Of a stretch of DNA of 64,000 nt, positions 47,001-59,000 are shown one piece after another (positions within the stretch are counted from its first letter, which is position 1; each line of letters opens with the position of its first letter). Origin of the DNA: Halicephalobus mephisto (Eukaryota; Nematoda; Chromadorea; Rhabditida; Panagrolaimidae); contig SWDT01000005.1 in the NCBI GenBank assembly GCA_009193035.1, positions 186,001-250,000 on the forward strand. The letters are read 5' to 3'. Under the pieces are notes generated by a model. The model did no database searches. It was not told the origin of the DNA and saw nothing but the letters and a program-made list of their open reading frames with translations. The translations under genes were made by a program, and so were the position numbers.

Positions 47001-50000
47001 CTCAAAGCAGAATTTTTAATTTTCTAAAATCCAAACCAAAAATTAAGTATTAATCCCACTACGAAGTGTCTGAATTTCTCATTTATGAACAAAGTTATCG
47101 ATCTTTTTGAAATACAAATGAAGTTATTTAGTTGTGGTCTCAACACGCACGATAATCTGCCTAACTCTGACGTAGTTCTCAATGGCTTCTGAACAACTTT
47201 CATTTTCTAATTTAAAAAATAAATTTTTGAAATTTTCCCATAAAAAAAAATAACTTTTTAAACAATTTTTAAAACTTTTTTTTAATAAAAAACATAATTT
47301 TTAAGAAATTTTTATAAAAAAAATAATTTTTTAAATATTTTTATTAAAAAAAAATAAATTTTTTAGATTTTTTTTAATTAAAAAAAGTAATTTTTTAAAC
47401 AATTTTTATAAAAAAAATAAATTTTTAAAACTTTTTTTAATAAAAAAAATAAATTTTTAGAAAAAAAATAATTTTTTTATAAAAAATATATTTAACCTGA
47501 ATAAATGCGTTGGATTTGGTTTCTATAGCTTGTTGTTGAATGGATTAATCTGTTTCTAACAAATTTAGATTGATGTTAAAAAAGCAAAAAAAAATTAAAA
47601 AAACGAAGGCCTGGTTGTCATGGAATCTGGCAAAAACGGCATTCGGGTAAAAACTGGCTTTTATAAAATACGGGTATCAAAAGTCTGGACAAGAAGATCA
47701 TCGAGATTATCTTCATTTATATTTTTCTAATTTATTTGAAAAAATTCAATCAAAAATAATTTTCAAATTTGTCAAAAATACGAATTTTCAACAATTTATA
47801 ACTTTTAATTAAAAAAGTACAATTTTCGAAAAAAGTGAATTTAAAATAATTTAATTTTTTCCAAACTAAAATACCGTAGAAAATTACGAAAACTTCCAGA
47901 ATATGGGAAAATTAAAAACTGAAAATTTTACGTTTTTAAAACTTTTAGAACATCTTAAAAATTTTCGGATTTTGTAAAAATTTTTGAATTTTGTCAACAT
48001 CTTTGAAATTTTCGAATTTTTTAGAAATTTTAGAAATTTTCGAATTTTTTAGAAATTATCGAATTTTTTAGAAATTTTTGAAATTTTCGAATTTTCTAAA
48101 AATTTTTGGATTTTCTAAAAAATTGCAGAATCATAGAAGATTTCGAAACCTTTAAGGACCTCGTAGAAGCTTCTGGAAATTTTCAGAATCTCACAGAAGC
48201 CTCCAGAAATCTCTAAAAATCTCACAACGGTTTCTGGAGTCTTAAAATTTCCGAAATCTTCTGTAATTCAATGAAAATTCCAAAGCAACAGTTGAAATTT
48301 AAGATTCTGGAAAGTTCTGCAATCTTCTGAAAATTCGTACTAAGATAACTTTGTAAAAACACTTATTTTTAATTTCTGAAGTAATTTAATTTTGCTAAGA
48401 GCTCAAACATGAAAAATAACTGTGTTTAATTTGAAATTTCGGAACGCTCATTCAAAATTTGTATTTAATTTAGTTAAACAATTTGTTGGAACAGAATAAT
48501 GAGGCAAATATGGGAAGTTTTACAAATCGTACATCGAAAAAACTCAAGCAAATTCTCTTGTTGACCGAATTTTCGATATAGGATATTTAAACTTATTTTT
48601 CTCTACTTCAAATTCACTCATTTTAATCGTTCTTTTGTAATCAGGAATATGAATTCTAGTCATTACAAATATTTAATTAGGTTTCCAAAAAAGGATAAGA
48701 AATATGAAAAAATCCAAGCAAATTCTCTTAATTGTTGACCGAATTTTCGATATAAGATATTTAAACTTATTTTTCTCTACTTTAAATTTACTCGTTTTAA
48801 TCGTTCTTTTTGTAATCAGGAATATGAATTCTAGTCATTACAAATATTTAATTAGGTTTCCAAAAAAGGATAAGAAATATGAAAAAATCCAAGCAAATTC
48901 GCTTAATTGTTGACCGAATTTTCGATATAGAATATTTAAACTTATTTTTCTCTACTTTAAATTTACTCGTTTTAATCGTTCTTTTGTAATCAGGAATATG
49001 AATTCTAGTCATTACAAATATTTAATTAGGTTTCCAAAAAAGGGATAAGAAATATGGGAAAACTCAAGCAAATTCGCTTAATTGTCAAGTGAACTTTTGA
49101 ACTATGGTTTTCAAGGGGCTTTTTTCTCTTATAATTTCACCTATTTTAATTATTCTTTTTTACAATTAAGACTATGATTTCTACTGATTATAATTGTTTA
49201 ATTGGTTTTCTAAAAAAGGAATCAAAAACATGAAAAAAATTCGAACAAATTTGCTTGCCTGTTCGCACGGGTTCCAACCTGTAACTTTAAACCATTCTTT
49301 TTTTTTAATTTTATTTAGTTTTATCATTATTTTTCTAATTAAAACTACTTTCCTACTCCTTACAATTACCTAATTGGTTTTTAGAAAAAGTAGTCATGAA
49401 TTTAAAAAAACCTCAGGCGAATTTGTTCATATCACGATTACGTTTTTGAAACATTTATTTTTTAATTCAATTTAGCCGATTCTGAAATTCTTTTTTTCAT
49501 AATTAAATAAATCTTTCACGTTTATTTCAGACATCTAATCGATTTTTCAACAAAGTCGTCAAAAATTCGAAAAAAATTAAGATTTATGGATTATCTCGTT
49601 TTCGAAGATTTCAAATATGATTTAAAAACAAAAAAATCTTTAAAATTAGAAAAATTAGAAAAATTTGTTCCTACTTTAAGTGTAGGCAAACTCAAGGATT
49701 ATCTCAACTAGTCAAAAACCAATATAAATTATGAAAACTCGGTTTCCTCAAAAATCACGTGTTTTCTAATTTCGAATTTCCGTCGAATTTTCGCTGTTCT
49801 TTAAAAATTTAAAATTATTTAAAAAATGAAAATTATTTAAAAACGAAAATTATTTAAAAATTTAAAATTATTTAAAAATTTAAAATTATTTAAAAATTTA
49901 AAATAAAGTAAATTTCATCCAAATCTTAGTCGTTCCAAATGTTCAATTTGAGTAATTTTTGCTTATTTTCAAAAGCGTAATTGACGTCAGTACCTGCAGA

Positions 50001-53000
50001 ACTTCGGAGTTTGGAAATGGAGAATAATAACAACAATAATAGCGGTCTTTAGAGGGAATCTCGAGACAACCGAAGGCCGGCTGTTACGTAAATAAACGTT
50101 ACAATTCCGGAGCCACTGCCCACGTAACTTAATTGTATTATTGTAAATTACAAAATAATTAAAAAAAATAAAAAAAAATTTGAAAAAAATTTAAAAAAGT
50201 AAAAAATAAAAAAAAACTATTTTGTAGAATTTTGTTTTCAGAATTTTTCGATTTTAATTTTCAAAAATTGTATTATTAAAAAAAATTAAAAATCAATATT
50301 TATTATGAAATTTTTAATTATCTAAAAACTTCAATTTTGGAAGATTTTTAGAAATTTGTAGAATATTCTAAAAATTTTTAATTTTTGGAAATTTTAGAAT
50401 CTCATACTGTATTCTAGAAAGTTTCAAAAATTTCTATTTTGGAAGATTTTTAGAAATGTGTAGAATATTCAAAAAATTTTTAATTTTCGGAAATTTTAGA
50501 ATCTCTTACTGTATTCTAGAAAGTTTCAAAAATTTCTATTTTGGAAGATTTTTAGAAATGTGTAGAATATTCAAAAAATTTTTAATTTTTGGAAATTTTA
50601 GAATCTCATACTGTATTCTAGAATGTTCTATAAAATTCCGAAAACTTTTGTAAAACTTCAAAGCATTTAAAAAATTTCCACAAGGAATCTAAAAAGTTTC
50701 AGAATCTTCTACTGTATTCTAGGGAGTTTTTTATAAATGACAGTCTTTGAAAAATAAAATCACATTAATCGAAATTAAATTAGAGGTCTTCGGAGGAGAA
50801 ATAAAACGAAAATTATCCCTGAAACTTGTAATTTTTGACTTTGACAGGTTTTCGATGACCGGATTAATCTTTAATTTTCAGTCTTGGGGACGTTTCCTGG
50901 GAAATTGCCGTCGACAGAGACACTCAAGAAGGACTGGCCCTTGAGGTGGAGCAGTGTTCCTGTCCTCCTGGGTACGTGGGTCTCAGTTGCGAGGACTGTG
51001 CTCCTGGGTACGAGAGGTCTGGTCATGGGCCGTACCTGGGGACGTGTGTTCCGGTCCGGCAGACGCCTCCTCCTCCGAGGTCTTGTCCTCCGGGGGCCAT
51101 TTCGTCTGTGGCAGGATACGACGGTAGATGTCAATGTAAACCGAATTTGACAGGACCTAATTGCGATCAATGTGCGGCTCAGAGCTTCAACTACAAGCCC
51201 CAATCGCCCCAGGGCTGCAACAAGTGCTTCTGCATGGGCGTCACGAACCAGTGCAGATCTTCCAACTACAGAAGGACCTCGGTGGAGATAGACTACAGAA
51301 GAGGAGATCAGGACCAGCTGGACATCGGCACCAGCGACCCCAGGTCCGGGTTCAGCCCCCGAACAAGACCCGAAATCTACGACAGATCCATCAACTTCGC
51401 CAGCTTCGAGGAGGGCCGGGGTCAGACGCTCTACTGGAAGCTGCCCCAGAAGTTCCTCGGGGACAAGGTTACCAGCTACGGAGGCACCCTGAAGTACACC
51501 TTCAAGTACTCCGGTGGCGGGGTCACGAACCCCGATGCTGACGTCATTCTGAAAGGAAACGAAATCACTCTTCAACACAGACATCGAGGCGAGTTCCATC
51601 CAGACAGAGAAAACGTCGTCGAAATCCCGATTACTGAAGACCAGTGGGAAAGACCCGATGGACAACCCACGACCAGAGAACACCTCCTCATGGCCCTTGC
51701 GGATCTGGATGCTGCTTTGATCAAGCTTAGCTATAACGACGATTGTGCCAGTTCCAGTCTTGTCCAGGTGTCCCTCGAGCACGCGGAACCCTACGGTCAA
51801 GGGTCCCAGGCCGTTGATGTCGAGCAGTGTGACTGTCCTCCTGGATACATCGGGACAAGTTGTGAAGACTGTGCTCCTGGCTACAGAAGGACCGGTGGAG
51901 GGCTTTATCTCGGGCTTTGTGAAAGATGCGAATGTCACGGTCATGCTTCTTCATGTGATGAGGAATACGGTCATTGTCTCAATTGTCAACATAACACCGA
52001 AGGGGATCAATGCGAGAGATGTCGGCCAGGGTTCGAAGGGGACGCCAGAAGAGGAACCCCCCACGATTGTCGTCCTATCGCCACCAAACCCCCCTGTGAT
52101 TGCAACAACCACAGTCCCAGAGGTTGTGACAGCTACGGTAGATGTCTTCTGTGTGAACACAACACCGAAGGCTACCATTGTGAATCCTGCAAAAAGGGCT
52201 TCTACGGAGACGCCATCAAAGGAACCCCCTACGACTGCACTCCTTGTCCTTGTCCTGGAGCTAGTGAATGCTACCTCGCTCCAGACGGCGCCGTCAAGTG
52301 CAGAAACTGTCCGGCCGGATATTCTGGAGACCGTTGTGACAAGTAATTTTTAAATTTCCATATGATCAAATTTCTGTGAAAAGTTCGAGAAGTTCAAAAT
52401 TTTTCGGAAAGTTCTGAAACTTCTTAGATATTTTCAGAAGTTTCGAGAATCTTCCAAATTGTAATAGAAAATGATAGAACTTCTTAGATGTCTACAGAAG
52501 TTTCGAGAATCTTCCAAATTGTAATAGATTCTGAAATTTCTCAAACATTTACAGAAACTTCTGAAATCTTCGAAATCACAATAGGAGATTCTGGAACTTT
52601 CTAAACATCAGCAGAATTTTCGAAATCCTCTAAAACCATGTAGAAGCTCCTGAAGTTTTCAAAAAGTTCACAGAAACTTCTGAAGCTTCTAGAATCCTCC
52701 AGAATCTTTCAAAAGTATTTCCGAACATTCTACAACTTTTGTAGAAAATTCTGGAAGCTTCTGAAATTTTCCAGAATCTAATGAGAGATTCTGAAACTTT
52801 TCGGAATTTTTAAAAAGCTTCTGAAACTTTCTAGAATTTTTAAAAAGCTTCTGAAGTTTTCTAGAATTTTCGAAGAATTTCTAAAACTTTCTAGAATTTT
52901 TAAAAAGCTTCTAAAACTTTCCAGAATACGATAGAAAAATGAACATCTCGAACGAAGAATTTTGAAACATTCGTGTCGGGATGGTTTTTGAAGAGAAATT

Positions 53001-56000
53001 GTTTTTTTACAACGTGATTTTTAGATGTGCTCCTGGATACACCCTTTCGCCGAAGACCGGAGGAAGAGACTGTGAGCCGATCGGACGAGTGGAGCCGGAT
53101 CGGATTCAATTCGTCGACAATCCTGCAGGTTTGCCTTCAGATCCATTCGCTGAGCACCGTGTTCAACAGCACCATCGTCAACAACAACAGCATCATCGTC
53201 GTCATCGACGTCGACGCTACAGAGTCACGGCTTCTCGTCGCTTCCAACGCTTTTAGATGATTCAGAATCCTTTGTTTTTTTTTTTTTTGCTTTAACTTTT
53301 TTCACATTGTATCCGATGCACCGAAAAAACACGCTTGATCTGTTCTGATTTGCTCAGAAAACGCAAAATTCACGGTTTTCAATAACATGGACAACCAAAA
53401 ACGAAAAATCTCCCAAAATCCCCCTAAAACTGCCCCTGGATAAAGCTAATCTCATTTCAAACTCGCCATCCCCTTTTTTCTCGCAAAATTTTCTAAAATC
53501 CATGTAAACCAAAAGTAAAAAATTGAATAAAGTTGATTGTCCATTGTTTTGCACAAACATCCTCCGTTTGCTTCAGGAACTGTGAAAAGTCCATGTGGAG
53601 TCCGATTTCAGAACTAAATGACTTAAATTCCGTTGAATTTTAAAAATCTTTTGAAATTTATAGAAAATTCTAGAATTTTTAACAATTTTATAGAAAATCC
53701 TAGAACTTTTTTGATTACAGTAGAAAATTCTAGAATTTTTAACAATTTTATAGAAAATTCTGGAACTTTTTTGATTACAGTAGAAGATTCTGGAACTTTC
53801 TTGATTTTCATGGAAGATTCTAAAATTTTTAACAATTTTATAGAGAATTCTAGAACTTTTTAATAATTTTATAGAGAATTCTACAACTTTTTTGATTATA
53901 GTAGAAGATTCTGGAACTTTCTTGATTATCATGAAAGATTCAAGAATTTTTAACAATTTTATAGAAAATTCTAGAACCTTTTTGGTTATCATAGAAGATT
54001 CTGGAACTTTCTTGATTTTCATGGAAGATTCTAGAATTTCTAACAATTTTATAGAGAATTCTGGAACTTTTAACAATTCTATAGAGAATTCTAGAACTTT
54101 CTTGATTTTCATGGAAGATTCTAGAACTTTTAACAATTTTATGAAAGATTTTAAAACTTTTCTGATCTTGAAAGTTTCTGGGACCTTTTAGAATTACATA
54201 AAAGTTTCTAGAATCTTACAACATTTCCTGAAATTTTTAGAATCTAATATGAGATTCTGAAATCTTTCTAACTTTTTTTAAAGGTTTCTAAAATCTTCTA
54301 GACATTCATGGAAGTTTCCAGAACTTTCTAGAATCTTGTAGAAGCTTCTGAAAAGTTCTGAAACCTTCGAAGATTCTGTAGAGGCTTCTAGAATACTGTA
54401 GAATCTCCTAGAATCCAGGATAAAATCTTGAAGTCTTTAGGAATTTTTTAGAAGCTTCTGGAGTCTTAAAAAAGACATAAAATTTCCATCGAAGATTCTA
54501 CAACTTCGGGAATCTTCTAGGATTTCTCAGAATTTAGTTATAAAACTTTTTAATTTTTTAAAAATTATTTAAAATCGAAAATTCAAAGATTTTTAAAAAT
54601 TACGGAAATTTCGGTCAGAACAACTTTGTGAAAAAGTCCAGTGTTGCTTTCCACGATAGTATAATTTTCCGCTTTGTTCACGAATTTGGAATTTTTGGAT
54701 CAGAATAATTTTTCTGCAGCTCATCTCCGGGTCGAGATCCATCCCCCGAAGCACCTGACCATCAAGCAGAACAGCAGAGCTAAATGGACTTGTGTGGCTT
54801 CTGGAGTCAAGGTGGATAATTAAAAATTTTCAAAATTAGGAGATTTTTTCAGGAAGATGTGACGATTGTTTGGACCAAGATTGGATCGAACACGTTGCCG
54901 TCCCACGTCAGACAGGTCGGAAACCAGCTCATAATTGATTCTGTGTTGCCTTCGGATGCAGGACAATATAGATGCACCGGGACTACGGTGAAGGACATTG
55001 CTACGGATGAGTCTAGTTTGACTGTGGAGGCGGGAACCCCCCCGAAACCCGTCGTGACCCCCCCGTACCAGTCCGTGAAGGAGAACGACAGGGCCGTGTT
55101 CGAGTGCGTCGTGCCCGGGGTCACGGGGTGCGAGATCCAGTGGCACAAGGAGCACCTAGGAGGACCTTTGCCTTACGGTGTCAGGAGATACGGTAACAAG
55201 ATTGTGATTTCTAACGCGAAAAAGGAACACGAAGGAAACTACATCTGCACCGTCAGGACCAACTTCGGTCTCGGGGAGTCCAATCCTGGACGACTCGACG
55301 TCCAGAAGGAACCCTGGCGTCCTGAAGCCGATCCGCCCTTCCTCGACGTAGAAGTGGGCGACCCGGCCAGATTCAGGTGCTTCGTCCGTGGAGTCCCCCA
55401 TGCTGAATTCAGTTGGCGTCGAGAAGACGGCCAGTCTTTGGACAATTCTGTGGACCAGGCCGGAGGATACTTGACTGTTCAAAATGCTCAGAAACATCAT
55501 TCTGGAAGGTACATATGCTCGGCTAGTGACCCTCAGGATCCGGCTCAACCCCCTATCGATGCCCCTGCTGTCACTTTGGACGTCAGAGACCGACCTCAGA
55601 CCCCGCTGGTCCCTCAGGTGGACCCTATTCAGCAGACCGTCGACCCCGGACAACCCGCGAAATTCAGGTGCTGGGTCGAAGGCAACCCCCATGCCCAGCT
55701 GAGGTGGGTCGCAAGAGGAAATCGCCCCTTGCCTCAGGGAGCTAGGGACGACAGAGGAGAACTCGTCTTCCCCTCGGTTTCTCAAAACGACGCTGGAGAA
55801 TACATCTGTATGGTGTACGATCCTCAGAATGGAAGATACATAGAAGCCCCCCCGGCCAGACTCGACGTCTCCAGTCCGGCCACCCCTCCCCAAGTCGACC
55901 CCCCGCAGCAAACCGTCCTCGAAAACACCCCCGCCACCATTCGCTGTTGGGTACCTGGAAACCCGGACGCCAGACTTGCTTGGAATCGTCGTGGAGGTGC

Positions 56001-59000
56001 TCCTCTTCCTCCAGATGCCTATGACGACGGTCGAGGAACTCTCAGAATCGACAGAACTCAGACGATTCACGAAGGAGATTATGAATGCACCGCCGTCGAC
56101 CCCCGAACCCACGTACCCCAAGTCTCCCAGCCAGCCAGAGTCAACGTTAGACCCGGTAAGTCTCGTTTTTCTGATTTCAAGGTTCAGTTACACGAAAGTC
56201 GACAGTAAGACTAAAATGAATCATTTTTTCTTTCGCGTCAAGACATAATTGGCGGGTTTTTTCTTTTTCAAAAAGATTGAATTTTTTGAATTTGGTTTTT
56301 TAAAAAAGAAAAAACCCGCCAATTGTGTCTTAACACGAAAAATTTAAAATTCAACCTTAGCGTTACTGTCGATTACGCGAGATAACGGACTGTTTTACTT
56401 TTTGGAATCTTTTGAGTTGAACTAAATTTTGTTTTTCCTTTGTATTTTTGTTTTTTGATTTTTAATTTTTTTCTATTCCTTTGTTTCCTTCTAGCCCAAA
56501 ATGAGATCCAACCAGAACAAGGAGCTCCTCCTCGTCCCGTTGCCACTCCCCCTGTCATCACTGTTCCTAAAGGAGAACCGGCTAGATTCCATTGTGATCC
56601 GGGATCGGATTCTCCTGCTGATGTTCATTGGTCCTTTGGGCCTAATAATGGACCTCTTAGAGGGGATGTCCATCAAGAAGGAAACGATCTGGTTGTCCCG
56701 GCTGCTAGTGATGAAAACGCTGGTGAATATATCTGCACCGCCACGAATCCCCACGGAACCGGAACTGCTGACCCTGTTAAGCTTGTGGTTTCTGATAGTG
56801 AGTTGAAGCTTCTTCTGTTCTTCCTTTTTTGGATTTTTCAGTTTTTTTCGTTTTTATTTGAATTAAAAAATGGATTTTCAGACGAAACTCCCCCTACTGC
56901 TAGAGTTGAACCCCGAGTCTACACCGGCAAGCCTGGAGATCGACATCAATTCAAGTGCCACGTTACCGGACTTCCGGAGCCGACGATCACTTGGACCGGT
57001 CCTGGAGGCGGGAGACTGCCCGAGGGCGTTGTTGACCTCGGAGAAGGTGTTCTCGACTTCAGTGATCTCCAGAAGGTCCACGAAGGCGATTACACTTGCA
57101 CAGCCACAAATCCAATCGGAGAAGCCTCGGACAAGGGAGCCATCGACCTTTCTCCTAGTCTTCAAGTCAGAACGAATCCTACTGGCCCTAGAATCATCCT
57201 TACTCCTGGAGAAGCCTTGGAAATCCAATGTATCGCCGAAGGAGACCCGGATCCGGAAGTCGAGTGGCTCCACGACCCGGGACCGGAACGAGGGGACTTG
57301 CCAGACGACTTTGTGCCAATTACCATCAGCGAGCAATTCCTTCGTCATCCCAACATCGGATTACTTAATTCTGGAAGATACACATGCAAAGGAAGCAATG
57401 CCCACGCCACCGCAACCAAGGACATCTACATTGAAGTCGTGGATCCTTCTGTCGTCGCCACTGTTTCAGTTCTCGGTGGATCTCGTCAATGGTTCCCTCT
57501 CCATCAACCAGGTCAGTTGATCTGTGCTGCTACCGGTCAGTCCATTGTCGACAGAATTGAGTGGGTCAGAGTCGATGGATCTCTCCCCAACGACGTCGAG
57601 GACCACAACGAACAAGGATTACTCGTTTTCGGAACCTTCCAGCCTTCTTACGCTGGAGAATACGAATGTCGCGGATACAGAAAAGACAATCTCATCGGCA
57701 CCAGCAACGTTACGGTATACGCTGACGACGGAAGCTCCGACAATGTCGCCAGAGTCGAAATCTCGCCCCCTGGAGTCAGAGTTGTCAACGAAGGGGATTC
57801 TATCATTCTAGATTGCAATGTTCGAGGTTGGTTAAATATTCTTCATATATGAATTCCACTTTTGATATATGAACAGCACTTTCTGTTACATCACAGCTGC
57901 TGATTCTAACACTGTGCTTGGTTTGCTTGCTTTATTCTTCCGTTACTAACTTTAGGTCGTTCTGCAGTTAATCCTACATCGATGCAATGGAAACACTACG
58001 CAAAGTCACACAGAAAAAGCCATCAGAAAAAACCGAAGATCACTATCGAAACGAGCAATCACCGAGGTCTCAGAAAACACAAAAAGCCGATCGTCCTGGA
58101 AGACGTCGATGGCTCCGGGAAGTTCCTTCATCTGAAGATAGTTGATCCGAAAGATGCGGGGTTGTACACTGTTATTGCTAACATGAGTGATGATACTAGT
58201 ATGATTGCTAAACAAGCTTGGGTTGTGGTCAAACCTTTGGGTTGGTGTACTAACTTTTGGTTAACAACAAACATTAGCACGATAATTAACGTTATTTTGA
58301 GTTCTGCACTTTTGTTTAGATGAGAACTCGGGAAATCTATTGGATTACAGGATTTGACGGCGATGTCAAGTACAAATGGTCTGTTGCCCACGGCGGTACC
58401 TTGATTCCCGAGATCAGCAAGGACTCGCATCTGGTCGTCAAGAAGGCTGACGCTCGTCATGATTACGGTATCTACAAGTGCCAGGTTGATGACGACAGAG
58501 GATTCCCTGTAGGAAGTGCCCATTCTGCTGTTATTGTTGGATCTTCTTCTCCAGAAAGTTCGTTTCAGGAACCTTAGGACTAACAATCAATAAAAAACAA
58601 ATAACATTAGAATTTATTTTGTTTATTGTTTAATTTTTGTTTTTTAGAAGCTGAAGATGCTAAATTTGAAGAATTGACAGATGCTGAATTGATTTGTCCT
58701 GTTTATGCTGTTCCTGGAGCTACTGTAACCTGGACAAGAGCAGGAGATGAACTTCCGAACAACGCTGAACCAAGAGGAAACAAACTTCTGATCAGTGGAT
58801 TCGATGACACGACTGCCGGTCTTTATACCTGTACTGTGCAAATCGATCATAATACGATTGAAGGCTTTGTCAATGCCAGAATCTTCGGTAAGTTTTATTT
58901 TGTGATTGAATTTTCTGAATAGAAAATTTCGATTTTAACTTTTACCTGTTTTTAAGACTGTTAAAACAGTATTTAGATGCAAGTTTTGGGAATTTTTGAT

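Noticed and set aside
50871..51944. 357-codon minus-strand frame
   Set aside because: Shadow of the GC-rich laminin-EGF/LamB exon on the plus strand, which carries the recognised domains.
53573..54191. Open frames up to 187 codons on both strands
   Set aside because: By-product of the TTCTAGAA tandem array; Ile/Lys/Ser/Phe repeats with no domain.
55156..56121. 321-codon minus-strand frame
   Set aside because: Shadow of the Ig exon on the plus strand.
56798..56881. Stop-free 84-base intron, possibly coding
   Set aside because: Good splice sites, and the encoded Phe/Leu-rich stretch between Ig domains would be a membrane-like segment in a secreted protein.
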